Shown piece by piece: positions 40,460 to 51,115 of a stretch of 64,000 bases of DNA. The DNA is from an uncultured Saprospiraceae bacterium (GTDB taxonomy: Bacteria; Bacteroidota; Bacteroidia; Chitinophagales; Saprospiraceae), in contig CALFBH010000007.1 of the NCBI GenBank assembly GCA_937951615.1, forward strand, positions 121,557 to 185,556, read 5' to 3'. Each line of letters begins with the position of its first letter. Position 1 is the first letter of the stretch. The position numbers and the translations under genes were made by a program. The notes beneath the pieces are model-generated. The model did no database searches, was not told where the DNA came from, and worked only from the letters and a program-made list of their open reading frames with translations.

Positions 40460-40571
40460 TAATATTTAAGATTTAAGATTAAGTTTAAGACTAAGCTCAA
40501 GATTAAAAGGGTGTTGCCTTCGGCAACATATAGATTTTAAACTTAAACTTGAGCTTATACTTAAACTTAAC
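40460..40571. repeat. TTTAAG-word inverted array with TGTTGCC-TTC-GGCAACA core
   Basis: Same composite architecture as 34303-34392. Confidence 0.85.
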
Positions 40572-40721
40572 AAGAATAACTGCCCGCAAAGTAATCGTTC
40601 TGTAGGTGAGATGAAACACTCTTAGATGAAAATGGGGTTTTTATAGATTAAAAATATAGTGATTTGAAAGGTGTAATTAGGCAAAGACAAGTCTAATGTG
40701 AGAAGGTTGCTTACCGCAAAA

Positions 40722-40778
40722 AAATGAGTGAATGAATAAATTCTCTCATTTTATCATTCATTCATTCACTCATTCACT
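40722..40778. repeat. GAATGA/TCATTC inverted word array
   Basis: AATGAGTGAATGAATAAATTC TCTCATTTTATCATTCATTCATTCACTCATTCAC. Confidence 0.8.
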
Positions 40779-40791
40779 TGACTTCGCCACG

Positions 40792-42309
40792 CTAAAAAGT
40801 ACTCGCCACTACACCACTCCGCCGAGTGTCGCCGACTGCCTGATAGCTGTTTTGAGTTCGTTGAACGGTATGAACGCCGCCAAAAAAGAGGGTAGGCTTT
40901 TTCCAGCGATTAATATCTTCTTTGATGTTAATGCCATCAAGTTGGTTTGCGAAACCAGGTTCCAGATTAAATACTTTATGTTCGAGATGTAGCCTTGGCG
41001 CGTGTACTGCCTCGCGAAGGGAGAGCCCGTGATCGAGCAGATAATGTAACACTTGCAAAATGACGCCAGGAATACGCCCTGCACCACCGCTACCTGTTAC
41101 AATCGCGACTTCATGATCTTCATCCAAAACAATCGTCGGGGACATCATGGAAGCCAGTCGGGTATCAGCTTGCCAACTGTGGAAACCATTGGGCAATAAG
41201 GCTGCTTCGCCGAGCATATTGTTCATCATAATATCTGTGCCGGGAATAAGGTAGCCGCAGCCTTCGCCATTGGATGAGGTGATGGCAATGGCATTGCCCT
41301 GCTCATCTGCAATGCTGAAATGTGTTGTGCCTCCCCATTTTCCAGCTTGTATGTCGGTCGTTGGCCAGCCGTTTTGCTTTAAAGCTGATTGCAGTAAAGC
41401 TGGATTGCTGTGAAGTTGATTGCAGTAAGTATAAATGTCGTAGAGGGTTTGGACGTGTTGGGAATCTTGATAGTGATAATTTGTGAACTTGCCGTCCAAT
41501 TGTTGCATGGACAAAGCCATCAGCGCACCGCCTATACTTGGTGCTGGATTACATAGAATTGTTTTTTGCCCGTAAGGTACTGTAATCGGAGATTTATGAT
41601 AAACCTGATAAGCTTCAAAATCCTGACGTGTCAGTTGTCCGCCCGATTGCTGATGTACTTCGGAGACTTTGCGGGCAATTTCACCTTTATAAAAAAGAGC
41701 TTGTCCTTCCAGTATCAAATGTTCCAAAAAGTCGGCAAACTGTGGCATATACAAATGGTCGCCTTCCTGTAATAATTGTCCGTCTTTGAACCAAATCGGC
41801 TGTGCAAGCTCATTAATTTCCAAAATAGATTTCAAAATTTGAAAATCAAATGCCTGAAAATCATCTATATACGCGCCTGTCTTAGCTGCTTCGATGGCTG
41901 GCTCCACCAGTATTTTTAGTGGTAATGTACATAATTGCTCATGCAGTGCATAAATACCTGCAATGGCACCAGGCACTGCGGAAGAGCCATTTCCAATATG
42001 AAAGTCTTCTTTCGTGTCGCCAAGATCTATGGTGATGGGATAAAACTCTATATCGTTGGGTAGGCGTTTGTGTTTAGGAGTTTGGCAGAAGAAGTCGATA
42101 ATTTGTTGGTCGCCGTTGGCGGTAACTAGATTGGCAAAGCCGCCGCCGCCAACTGAACTCATACAAGACTCCGTAACAAAGGTCGTGAACAAAGCTGCTA
42201 CTGCTGCATCAAAGGCATTCCCTCCTTCCTCAAAAATCCGAGTTGCAGCCGAGGCCGTTTGTGGATGGCCAGCAGCAATGATGCCTTTTGTTTTGCCTTT
42301 ACTTTTCAT
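40792..42309 (-). CDS. Gamma-glutamyltransferase family protein
   Basis: 'GIIAAGHPQTASAATRIFEEGGNAFDAAVAALFTTFVTESCMSSVGGGGFA', 'GGTTHFSIADEQGNAIAITSSNGEGCGYLIPGTDIMMNNML'. Confidence 0.92.
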   Translation of the reverse strand: MKSKGKTKGIIAAGHPQTASAATRIFEEGGNAFDAAVAALFTTFVTESCMSSVGGGGFANLVTANGDQQIIDFFCQTPKHKRLPNDIEFYPITIDLGDTKEDFHIGNGSSAVPGAIAGIYALHEQLCTLPLKILVEPAIEAAKTGAYIDDFQAFDFQILKSILEINELAQPIWFKDGQLLQEGDHLYMPQFADFLEHLILEGQALFYKGEIARKVSEVHQQSGGQLTRQDFEAYQVYHKSPITVPYGQKTILCNPAPSIGGALMALSMQQLDGKFTNYHYQDSQHVQTLYDIYTYCNQLHSNPALLQSALKQNGWPTTDIQAGKWGGTTHFSIADEQGNAIAITSSNGEGCGYLIPGTDIMMNNMLGEAALLPNGFHSWQADTRLASMMSPTIVLDEDHEVAIVTGSGGAGRIPGVILQVLHYLLDHGLSLREAVHAPRLHLEHKVFNLEPGFANQLDGINIKEDINRWKKPTLFFGGVHTVQRTQNSYQAVGDTRRSGVVASTF

Positions 42310-42336
42310 TGGGGCAAATATAGCGTATAGACAACT

Positions 42337-43566
42337 TTAAGAAGCTACTTTCAGTTGATTAATCTTAGATTTGCCGACCTTCTGCATGGCATAATCCAGG
42401 GTAACATGAAATTCTTTTACATCTTTTCGAGAAGGCAGTTCAAACATAGCATCTGTCATAATCGCCTCACAAATAGACCGTAGCCCTCTTGCGCCAAGGT
42501 TGAAGTCCAATGCCTTTTCAACGATAAAATCCAGTACTTCATCACTGAATGTCAGGTCAATGTTTTCCAGTTTTAATAGCTTTTGATATTGCTTGATTAA
42601 GGCATTTTTAGGCTCAACCAAAATACGACGCAAAGCTTCCTGATCCAGTGGATTAAGGTAAGTCAAGACAGGTAAACGCCCAATCAATTCAGGAATCAAG
42701 CCAAATGATTTGATATCCCGCTGGCTGACGTATTGCAGTAGATTGTCGCGATCTATACGTTCTGTTTCTTCTTTATTAAAACCAATCACCTGAGTATTCA
42801 GCCGGCGTGCAATATGTTTTTCAATACTATCAAAAGCACCGCCACAGATAAACAGGATATTTTCAGTATTGACTTTAATCATTTTTTGTTCTGGATGCTT
42901 ACGTCCACCCTGTGGCGGGACATTAACATCAGTACCTTCCAACATTTTCAGCAAAGCCTGCTGAACGCCTTCACCTGACACATCTCGTGTAATAGAAGGA
43001 TTGTCACTTTTACGAGCTATTTTGTCAATTTCATCGACATAGATAATTCCGCGCTCGGCAGCAGCAACATTATAGTCGCAAACCTGTAATAAACGGCTCA
43101 AAATACTCTCTACATCTTCGCCTACATAACCAGCTTCTGTGAATACTGTCGCATCGACAATAGCGAAAGGAACTTTCAGGAATTTAGCAATGGTTTTTGC
43201 TAAAAGGGTTTTGCCCGTTCCTGTACGACCAACAAGCAGAATATTGGACTTTTCAATTTCTATATCGTCGTCGGCTTTTTGTCGCAAACGCTTATAATGA
43301 TTATAAACAGCTACCGACAAATATCTTTTCGCTTCATCCTGACCGATTACATAACGATCTAGATGACTCTTAATGTCCTGCGGGATAATGCTCAGTGGGA
43401 AATTGAACTCATCTTCTTCTTGTCCTGTATTGAGTTCTTCTTCTATGATTTGCTGTGCCTGCTCTACGCAACTGTCGCAAATATGCCCGTCGATACCCGC
43501 TACTAAAATGAGTGATTCTTCCTTGCTTCTGCCACAAAAAGAACATCTATAATTCTGACGCTTCAT
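42337..43566 (-). CDS. clpX: ATP-dependent Clp protease ATP-binding subunit ClpX
   Basis: Zinc finger '[29 protein letters not shown]', '[19 protein letters not shown]'. Confidence 0.97.
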   Translation of the reverse strand: MKRQNYRCSFCGRSKEESLILVAGIDGHICDSCVEQAQQIIEEELNTGQEEDEFNFPLSIIPQDIKSHLDRYVIGQDEAKRYLSVAVYNHYKRLRQKADDDIEIEKSNILLVGRTGTGKTLLAKTIAKFLKVPFAIVDATVFTEAGYVGEDVESILSRLLQVCDYNVAAAERGIIYVDEIDKIARKSDNPSITRDVSGEGVQQALLKMLEGTDVNVPPQGGRKHPEQKMIKVNTENILFICGGAFDSIEKHIARRLNTQVIGFNKEETERIDRDNLLQYVSQRDIKSFGLIPELIGRLPVLTYLNPLDQEALRRILVEPKNALIKQYQKLLKLENIDLTFSDEVLDFIVEKALDFNLGARGLRSICEAIMTDAMFELPSRKDVKEFHVTLDYAMQKVGKSKINQLKVAS

Positions 43567-43744
43567 ACGATATTGGTCGCTAATGATAAATAAAGCTGCA
43601 AATATACACTTTTTTAGTCACATTTGCTTGATTGCCTGTCACTAATATGGGGAGCGATACTTGATGGGGCGTATAGAAAAACGAGCAGACCATCTAATTG
43701 ATAATCCGCTCGCTTTTCTTATTATTCTTAATAAGAAAAAATAC

Positions 43745-44452
43745 TTATTTCTTCTCTGGCGAACCTGAACCTGTCAAGACTTCATCAATCAGCCCATATT
43801 CTTTGGCTTCTTCTCCACGCATCCACTTATCGCGGTCAGAGTCATTATGAATATCTTCATAAGATCTACCCGAATGACGAGCCAGTATTTCGTACAAGTC
43901 TTTTTGTAGCGTTTTCATGAAATTATACTGAATCTCCATGTCGCTAGCCTGTCCCTGCATACCGCCAGAAGGTTGGTGAATCATGATACGACTGTGCTCC
44001 AGACAAGAGCGTTTGCCCTTTGTGCCAGCAGTCAATAATACTGCACCCATAGAAGCTGCCATACCTGTGCAAACTGTGGCAACATCAGGTGATACATACT
44101 GCATAGTATCGTAGATGCTCAATCCATCTATCACACTACCGCCCGGGCTATTCAGGAAAATCTGAACATCGCGTTTTGGATCAGTAGATTGAAGGAAAAG
44201 TAATTGTGCATTCACAATATTGGCGACTTGTTGATTGATGCCCATGCCAAGAAAGATAATACGATCCATCATCAGACGGGAAAATACATCCATTGCAACT
44301 GCATTCATCCTGCGCTCTTCGATAACATTTGGTGTCAGTCCTTGAACGTTGGGTACAGTGGTATTAAATACTTTCTCGTAATCTTCGTAGACTGATGTAT
44401 TGATGCCAGCATGTTTGGTGGCATATTTTTTAAATTCATTTTGATCAAACAT
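43745..44452 (-). CDS. clpP: ATP-dependent Clp protease proteolytic subunit ClpP
   Basis: 'IFLNSPGGSVIDGLSIYDTMQYV', 'GMAASMGAVLLTAG', 'HSRIMIHQPSGGMQG'. Confidence 0.97.
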   Translation of the reverse strand: MFDQNEFKKYATKHAGINTSVYEDYEKVFNTTVPNVQGLTPNVIEERRMNAVAMDVFSRLMMDRIIFLGMGINQQVANIVNAQLLFLQSTDPKRDVQIFLNSPGGSVIDGLSIYDTMQYVSPDVATVCTGMAASMGAVLLTAGTKGKRSCLEHSRIMIHQPSGGMQGQASDMEIQYNFMKTLQKDLYEILARHSGRSYEDIHNDSDRDKWMRGEEAKEYGLIDEVLTGSGSPEKK

Positions 44453-44577
44453 AAGCTTTTTTTTGGAAAGAGATAATGTGTTTATTACAAATCGAACGAC
44501 TCCACTGTATAATAGGTTCTAAAGGGCATAAGTTGCAATTCTTGGATAAAATACCTGCGTATTGCAGACGAGTAGCC

Positions 44578-46185
44578 CTATTCTGCCGACGAATCTACCA
44601 CGGCTTCTTCTTCTTTCTTTTCTGTTTCCAGTTTCTTTTGTTCTTCTTTGTATTCTTCTTCGAGCATTTCGCCGTATGCTTTGCTTGTCATACTTTTCTT
44701 ATCTATAGTAATTATATCTTCCAGCTTATCCTCCAGATCCTTCTGTATTCTATTCGCATGCATATTGCCCATACTGAAATTTCCCTGCCCCTGCATACTC
44801 TGCATGAAGTTACCAAATTGTTCATCTGCTTTAGGATCATCGGGACTCATGCCTGACATTTCAAAATAACGATCCTTAAATTCCGCCTCCACTTCTTCAT
44901 AAGAAACGTAAACACCTGCTTCCTTTGCTATTGCGTCTCGCAGGATATTCCATTTCAAGCCTTCAATTGTCAGTTTATATTCCTCATCACTTACCGGATT
45001 GCCCTCGGCATTCATTTCCATCCAGCGTTTTAGGTAGCCAGTAGGCAAGGTGACTTCGTTTTTTTCTACAACCGACTCCCTAAAATCTCGGAGAAGTCTT
45101 GCTTTTGCATTCTTGGTGAAATCTTCTCGCATCATCTCTGCTACTTCAGCCTTGAACCCTTTCTTTGCAGCTTTTCTTTCTGCATCCGTTACGACGTGTT
45201 TCTTTTCCTCTTCTTCTTTTGAGTTGTCATCTTCCAGGTCAAGTTCTACAACTTCAGGAATGGCGTCTTCGGAATCTTCCGATGCGACTTCTACTTTCTC
45301 CACCTCTTCTTCTTTAGGCAAAAACTCACCAACATGTTTCTCTGCCTTTTCCATGCCTATAGCCTGCACCAGCAATTCTGCACTTAGTTCGGCAGGTGTA
45401 ATATTGGTGATGCTGAGAATCTGTGCTCTGAAAGTATCATTGAATTGTACATCCTCATCTACACCTAGTAAATATTTATGTACATGATCTTTCTGATCTT
45501 CTTTGATCAAATCGTGAATATCGGTATCAAATGTATCCTCTTTTTTAAGCGTGAGGATTTTTTTCTTTAATTTTTCATTACTGATGTCCTCTAAGCTAAT
45601 CATAGCTGTCTTTTCTGAAAGACCGCCTTCTTTTGGTTCGCCGTCTTCGAGTTCAGTCAGTACGACAAATAAAATATCATTTTCGGCAGTGACTTTGTCC
45701 TGTGGTTCTCTAACGCCGTTTTCTTTGCGAAACCGGTCAATACTTTCCTCCACCAGTTCTTCTTCTATTTCTATATCGTATAAAGTCAATGAGGTTGTTT
45801 TGTCTGCACCTTGTACCTCAACTTTAGGCTGTAGTCCAATTTCAAACTGAAAACTATAATCCTGATAAGTCTTCAAATCTAATTCAGGAGCTATCTGTCC
45901 TTCTGCCGGTATCGGTTGTCCCAAAGTTTCTACCTCAGCATCAATCAGGTATTTCATGACCTCATTATAAGCCATGCGATTCAGCTCTTCGGCAAGGATT
46001 GATTTTCCATACATCTTTTTGATGTATGACATCGGTACTTGTCCTTTACGAAAACCTTTGAGGTGTGCCTTAGCACGAATTTTTTTTAATTCGTCGTTTA
46101 GACTCTTCTCATAATCTTCTTTGGCAATATTAACCGTAATAATGTGTGTTAATTGGTCGGTATTTTCCGTTGAAATGGTTGGCAT
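44578..46185 (-). CDS. tig: Trigger factor with a large acidic insertion
   Basis: 'KAHLKGFRKGQVPMSYIKKMYG' ribosome-binding signature; acidic 'EEEVEKVEVASEDSEDAIPEVVELDLEDDNSKEEEEKK'; next to clpP-clpX. Confidence 0.92.
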   Translation of the reverse strand: MPTISTENTDQLTHIITVNIAKEDYEKSLNDELKKIRAKAHLKGFRKGQVPMSYIKKMYGKSILAEELNRMAYNEVMKYLIDAEVETLGQPIPAEGQIAPELDLKTYQDYSFQFEIGLQPKVEVQGADKTTSLTLYDIEIEEELVEESIDRFRKENGVREPQDKVTAENDILFVVLTELEDGEPKEGGLSEKTAMISLEDISNEKLKKKILTLKKEDTFDTDIHDLIKEDQKDHVHKYLLGVDEDVQFNDTFRAQILSITNITPAELSAELLVQAIGMEKAEKHVGEFLPKEEEVEKVEVASEDSEDAIPEVVELDLEDDNSKEEEEKKHVVTDAERKAAKKGFKAEVAEMMREDFTKNAKARLLRDFRESVVEKNEVTLPTGYLKRWMEMNAEGNPVSDEEYKLTIEGLKWNILRDAIAKEAGVYVSYEEVEAEFKDRYFEMSGMSPDDPKADEQFGNFMQSMQGQGNFSMGNMHANRIQKDLEDKLEDIITIDKKSMTSKAYGEMLEEEYKEEQKKLETEKKEEEAVVDSSAE

Positions 46186-46373
46186 ATTATCAAAATGTGG
46201 GTGGAATTAAAATAATACAAGTTGTAGAAACTTGTATTATTTTAAAAAACAAATTCCAAATTCCAGTCGCTTACACGTTTAATCATTGGAACTTGGAATT
46301 TAAAAGTTGAGATTCATTATTTAGAGGATGAAGGAGCTTTATCTGCCCCCAATAATCCTGCTTTTCTATTGTG

Positions 46374-46455
46374 TGCGGGTGGAGGGACTCGAACCCCCAC
46401 GCCGTGAAGCACTAGATCCTAAGTCTAGCGTGTCTACCAATTTCACCACACCCGC
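46374..46455 (-). tRNA. tRNA-Leu (anticodon UAG)
   Basis: Reverse complement GCGGGTGTGGTGAAATTGGTAGACACGCTAGACTTAGGATCTAGTGCTTCACGGCGTGGGGGTTCGAGTCCCTCCACCCGCA; long variable arm. Confidence 0.95.
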
Positions 46456-46684
46456 ATTTTATAAGTTTTTGCTGTAAAAACTATCGCCTTTTTTTGAAAG
46501 CGAGTGCAAAGATATTCACTTTTTGTTAAAAACAATAAATTTTGCGGTTTATTTTGTAGACTTTATATCTGAATAAAAAACGCATGTTTTTTTGTGCTTT
46601 TTGGCTACCTTTATGTTAAGGCAAACATTTTGCCTTGAAAAACGTAAACAATATAGATATTATAAGATAAAAATTTACACGAAG

Positions 46685-48895
46685 ATGAGTACGACCTTAA
46701 TGACAAAACCGGAAGAGGAAAAGAAACTCATCCAACAGGCTTACAGGCGATTATTGCGTTCGGTGAAGACCAAGACCGATGAAGACCGTAAGCGTATTCG
46801 CATGGCTTATGAGATGGCAGTAGAGGCACATAAAAAGCAACGCCGAAAATCGGGCGAGCCTTATATCCTACATCCAATTGAAGTCGCGCGTATTTGTGCC
46901 ATGGAAATGGGATTGGGCAAAACGGCTGTCATTAGTGCCTTACTCCACGACGTTGTAGAAGATACAGATGTAACCATAGAAGAAATTCGGGAGCTTTTCG
47001 GCGAGCGTATTGGTATGATTGTAGAAGCCCTGACCAAATTTGACGGTTTATATGATGTAGCAAGCCCACAGGCAGAAACCTTCAAAAAAATTCTGGTCAC
47101 GCTGGCTACCGATGTTCGGGCAGTCATGGTGAAAATGGCCGACCGCCTGCACAATATGCGCACGCTTGGCTCTATGCCCAGCCACAAACAAATCAAAATT
47201 GCCTCCGAAACTGCTTATATATATGCCCCATTGGCCCACCGTCTTGGTTTGTACAAACTAAAAACAGAGTTTGACGACCTCTGTATGAGAATTACGGAGC
47301 CTGAACGCTATCAAGAAGTAGAGCAGAAACTAAAAGACTCAGAATCGCAACGTTCTCGTTATGTAACGGAATTTATGAAACCGATCCGCAAATCTATTGG
47401 GGAGATGAACATTAAATTCCGTATTTCGGGACGAGCAAAGTCTATTTTTTCTATTTCCAATAAAATGAAAAAGAAGCAGGTCGAATTTGAACAAATTTAC
47501 GACCTCTTTGCTATACGAATTATCATTGATGTACCATTGCCGACGGAAAAATCTGCCTGTTGGCAAATTTATTCTATTATTACAGATAATTATAAACCCA
47601 TTCCCGAACGCTTAAAAGACTGGGTTTCTACCCCCAAAGCCAATGGTTATGAATCGCTGCACACCACTGTTGTTGGTCCACGCGGCCGATTTGTAGAAGT
47701 GCAGGTGCGTAGCGAGCGCATGGATGAAATCGCTGAACGCGGATTAGCCGCACATTGGAAATATAAAGGTGCTTCTTCTTCCGAAAGTGTTCTTGATCGT
47801 TGGCTCAATCATGTCCGCGAAATGCTGGAATCGCCAGAAGAAGATGCTGTAGATTTTCTAAATGATTTCCGTACCAACCTGTTTGCCGACGAAGTATATG
47901 TTTTTACGCCGAAAGGCGATATGCGTATTTTGCCCCAAGGTTCTACTGCACTGGATTTTGCCTTTGATATTCATACCGAAATAGGCTATCACTGCATGGG
48001 TATTCGTGCCAATGAGCGACAGGTGCCCATTAGTTATAAAATACAACACGGTGATCGTCTGGAGGTCATGACCTCCAAAAACCAAAAGCCGAATGAAAGT
48101 TGGTTGCAGATTGTCGTCACAGGCAAGGCCAAGTCTCGTATTCGACAGGCATTAAAAGAAGAAAAGAAACAGCAGGGCGAAATCGGCAAGGAATACCTGA
48201 TGCGGAAGATGAAAAACCTCAAAGCCGATTTCAATTCCGACAATATTGATTTATTGCTGAAATTTTATGAAGTAAAATCGAATATTGACCTATATTACGG
48301 TATTGCGATGGAGCAATTGCAGCTGGGACGACTGAAAGAACTGAATGTAGAGCATGGTAAATTTTCGATTCCGCAAGAGGAAAAAGTCGTCAATCGACAG
48401 ATACGTCCTGCCAGCAAGTCGCAATCGCAGCAAGGAGAAGCGCAGCCACACCTAACGATCAATGGAGAAGATGCCAAGCAATTTGCCCATTCGCTGGCGA
48501 CTTGTTGTAAGCCCGTTCAAGGGGATAAAATTTTTGCTTACACAACGATTACTGATGGGGTAAAAATACATCGAAATAACTGCCCGAATGCGAAAAATCT
48601 GTTATCGAAGTACGGTTATCGTGTGATGAAAGCAGAATGGGTGACTTCTTTCAATACGTCATTTGTAGCTGATCTTGAATTGACTGGAATTGATGATATT
48701 GGGGTGGTACAACGCTTGACGAATGTACTGACGAATGTACTTCGAGTCAATATGCGGTCTATTTCTATGGATGGAAATGAAGGCTATTTTAAAGGTAAAA
48801 TTAGTGTCGTTGTAAACAATACAGACCAATTAAATTTTATTATCAAAAATCTGAGGGAACAGGAATTTATTGCCTCTGTTACGCGGATTGAATAG
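46685..48895 (+). CDS. RelA/SpoT (RSH) bifunctional (p)ppGpp synthetase/hydrolase
   Basis: HD domain 'ALLHDVVEDTDVTIEEI', synthetase 'DWVSTPKANGYESLHTTVVGP', TGS and ACT domains. Confidence 0.95.
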   Translation: MSTTLMTKPEEEKKLIQQAYRRLLRSVKTKTDEDRKRIRMAYEMAVEAHKKQRRKSGEPYILHPIEVARICAMEMGLGKTAVISALLHDVVEDTDVTIEEIRELFGERIGMIVEALTKFDGLYDVASPQAETFKKILVTLATDVRAVMVKMADRLHNMRTLGSMPSHKQIKIASETAYIYAPLAHRLGLYKLKTEFDDLCMRITEPERYQEVEQKLKDSESQRSRYVTEFMKPIRKSIGEMNIKFRISGRAKSIFSISNKMKKKQVEFEQIYDLFAIRIIIDVPLPTEKSACWQIYSIITDNYKPIPERLKDWVSTPKANGYESLHTTVVGPRGRFVEVQVRSERMDEIAERGLAAHWKYKGASSSESVLDRWLNHVREMLESPEEDAVDFLNDFRTNLFADEVYVFTPKGDMRILPQGSTALDFAFDIHTEIGYHCMGIRANERQVPISYKIQHGDRLEVMTSKNQKPNESWLQIVVTGKAKSRIRQALKEEKKQQGEIGKEYLMRKMKNLKADFNSDNIDLLLKFYEVKSNIDLYYGIAMEQLQLGRLKELNVEHGKFSIPQEEKVVNRQIRPASKSQSQQGEAQPHLTINGEDAKQFAHSLATCCKPVQGDKIFAYTTITDGVKIHRNNCPNAKNLLSKYGYRVMKAEWVTSFNTSFVADLELTGIDDIGVVQRLTNVLTNVLRVNMRSISMDGNEGYFKGKISVVVNNTDQLNFIIKNLREQEFIASVTRIE

Positions 48896-49108
48896 AATTG
48901 AAATACAAACTCAACTGTCAAATACAAATATAAAGGCTATGTGAGTAAGTGCCTGGACTCAACTAAACGCTACTTTCAATTTATGTAATTGACTTATTGT
49001 CAATAGTTTTTTGAATTTGACGTTTGGATTTGTATTTCCACTTATGTTGATTTGAAAATAGCATTTTTTGTGTCCCAACACTATTATAATTAAAACAAAA
49101 ACACCACT

Positions 49109-50140
49109 ATGTTAGCATTACTCAGGAAGCTTATCGAATTTTTTTTTGGTAAACGCAATAATAATCCAGATCCCAATCCAAACCCCAATCCCAATCCAGG
49201 ACCAACGGATCCTCCTCCGCCAGATCCAGGACTTCCTTTTCCACTTCGTGCCAATCAGATAGATGGCATCAGTATTGAACCTGGTTTTGACTATACTATC
49301 CAGTCGGAAGATGCCATGGAAGATTCTTTTGTTGTCAAATTCGAAACAGTAGCGGAGCGTTATGGCATGCATCGTACTAGCTTGCGGGCTTTCAATGAAG
49401 CACAGGATACCTATAAAGTCGGTGAGGTCTTATACGTGCCTTCGTTCGATGAACTTTGTTTTATGGAATACCACAGAATGGAAGATGATTTGGACAAGGT
49501 CATAGAGAATTATAGAAATATGCCAAACGAGCCCAATCGCATCCTGCTCAATGCTGCTCGTTATCGTGGTGCTGGTGATATGGGCTTGAGTTATGGTACA
49601 ATATCCACGACATTCTACAGCGCAAACAGCGGACTAGATGGCGCAAGTGAAAGGCGAAGTGAGATGATTAAAGGGCAACGCGAATATCGGGTCAATTGGG
49701 GCGAAAACCTTTGGAAATGTAATGTATTCATGCATGATTGTGTCTATTATGCCGGTTATTTGCCGGATATGTTGAGTAATGATCATTACATTACAGCAGG
49801 TAGTTTGCATTTGTCTAATAATTACCGACAAATAGAAATTGATGAAGTGACACCGGGCTGCATTATTCAATTGTATGGTGGTGAAGGTTCCAACGATTCG
49901 CATAATATGGTCTTGATGGCTTTTATAGAGCGCAAAGAACTGAATGAAAATGAACCGACTGAAGAATGGACATTCAAAGCAATGGGTGCAGAGAAAGATA
50001 GGGTGGCAGTTTCCATTCGTCGGCATATTGTATTTATGGATACTTCTGGTGATTTTTATAAAGTAAATAAAAGCCTTGACCACGGTAAGCGGACTTATAT
50101 TCGCCTTTTCAAACCTAAGTTTAAGCGAGACATTGTATAG
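49109..50140 (+). CDS. LysM domain plus Cys/His CHAP-like putative peptidoglycan amidase, Pro/Asn-rich linker
   Basis: 'NPDPNPNPNPNPGPTDPPPPDP' linker; LysM-like 'YTIQSEDAMEDSFVVKFETVAERYGMHRTSLRAFNEAQDTYKVGEVLYVPS'; 'WKCNVFMHDCVYYAGY ... TPGCIIQLYGGEGSNDSHNMVLM'. Confidence 0.65.
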   Translation: MLALLRKLIEFFFGKRNNNPDPNPNPNPNPGPTDPPPPDPGLPFPLRANQIDGISIEPGFDYTIQSEDAMEDSFVVKFETVAERYGMHRTSLRAFNEAQDTYKVGEVLYVPSFDELCFMEYHRMEDDLDKVIENYRNMPNEPNRILLNAARYRGAGDMGLSYGTISTTFYSANSGLDGASERRSEMIKGQREYRVNWGENLWKCNVFMHDCVYYAGYLPDMLSNDHYITAGSLHLSNNYRQIEIDEVTPGCIIQLYGGEGSNDSHNMVLMAFIERKELNENEPTEEWTFKAMGAEKDRVAVSIRRHIVFMDTSGDFYKVNKSLDHGKRTYIRLFKPKFKRDIV

Positions 50141-50447
50141 TTGTGTTGTCGTGTTGAGGTGTTAATGTGTTGTTGTAAAAATTGTTTTGCGAAGCAAAAC
50201 ACTACGCACATTAACACGACAACACGACAACACACCAACACATTTCAATATGAAAAAAATCTCCAGTCTTTTACTGCTTCAAACGTAAGTTTAAGCGGGA
50301 CATTGTATAGTTGTGTTGTCGTGTTGAGGTGTTAATGTGTTGTTGTAAAAATTGTTTTGCGAAGCAAAACACTACGCACATTAACACGACAACACGACAA
50401 CACACCAACACATTGAAATATGAAAAAAATCTCAAGCCTTTTACTGC
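50108..50447 (+). repeat. Two tandem 170-bp direct repeats spanning the end of one gene, the intergenic region and the start of the next
   Basis: AAACCTAAGTTTAAGCGAGACATTGTATAG at 50111 and AAACGTAAGTTTAAGCGGGACATTGTATAG at 50281; CACGACAA word arrays and GTTTTGCGAAGCAAAAC core in each unit. Confidence 0.95.
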
Positions 50448-51103
50448 TTTTTTTGTTGATAATGGCTTGTCGCCAAGCAACAGAAAGGCTGAAAGCTTAT
50501 GAGATACATGGGATTGATGTTTCGCATTATCAAGGCAATATCAACTGGGAAACAGTCGCAAAGCAAGATATACAATTTGCATTTGTAAAAGCCACAGAAG
50601 GGCAGGAGATGCGCGATAAGCAATTTGCTGTCAACTGGAAAGCGATTGATAAAACCCAAGTCAAAAAAGGGGCGTATCATTTTTTTCGACCAAGCATTTC
50701 ATCTGCTGCACAGGCTAAGAATTTCATCGAACAAGTCAAGCTGAAACCTGGTGATTTGCCGCCTGTTCTGGACGTGGAAGTGCTGGATAATACTAGCCCA
50801 TCCACCCTGAGAAAAGGCATGAAAACCTGGTTGGAAATGGTAGAACAACATTATAATATCCGTCCTGTCATTTATACCAATCTGAAGTTTTATCAAGACT
50901 ATATTCAAGGACATTTTGATGGCTATCCGCTTTGGATTGCGCGGTATAATTATCGACCGCCTTTGCTGTCAGGCAGTGAAGAATGGCAGTTTTGGCAATA
51001 TGGGAATCGGGGACGCCTGCCCGGTATTCAAGGGAATGTAGATTTTAATGTCTTTTGTGGGAGAATGGAGGAATTGGAGTGGCTTTGTTTGACTGGAGAA
51101 TGA
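50420..51103 (+). CDS. GH25 lysozyme-like glycoside hydrolase
   Basis: 'IHGIDVSHYQGNINWETVAKQDIQFAFVKATEG', 'GAYHFFRPS', 'LPPVLDVEV', 'PVIYTNLKFYQDY'. Confidence 0.93.
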   Translation: MKKISSLLLLFLLIMACRQATERLKAYEIHGIDVSHYQGNINWETVAKQDIQFAFVKATEGQEMRDKQFAVNWKAIDKTQVKKGAYHFFRPSISSAAQAKNFIEQVKLKPGDLPPVLDVEVLDNTSPSTLRKGMKTWLEMVEQHYNIRPVIYTNLKFYQDYIQGHFDGYPLWIARYNYRPPLLSGSEEWQFWQYGNRGRLPGIQGNVDFNVFCGRMEELEWLCLTGE

Positions 51104-51115
51104 ATAATAGCCAGT

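Noticed and set aside
45050-45487. Ser-rich + strand ORF inside tig
   Set aside because: Antisense of the acidic Glu/Asp-rich insertion
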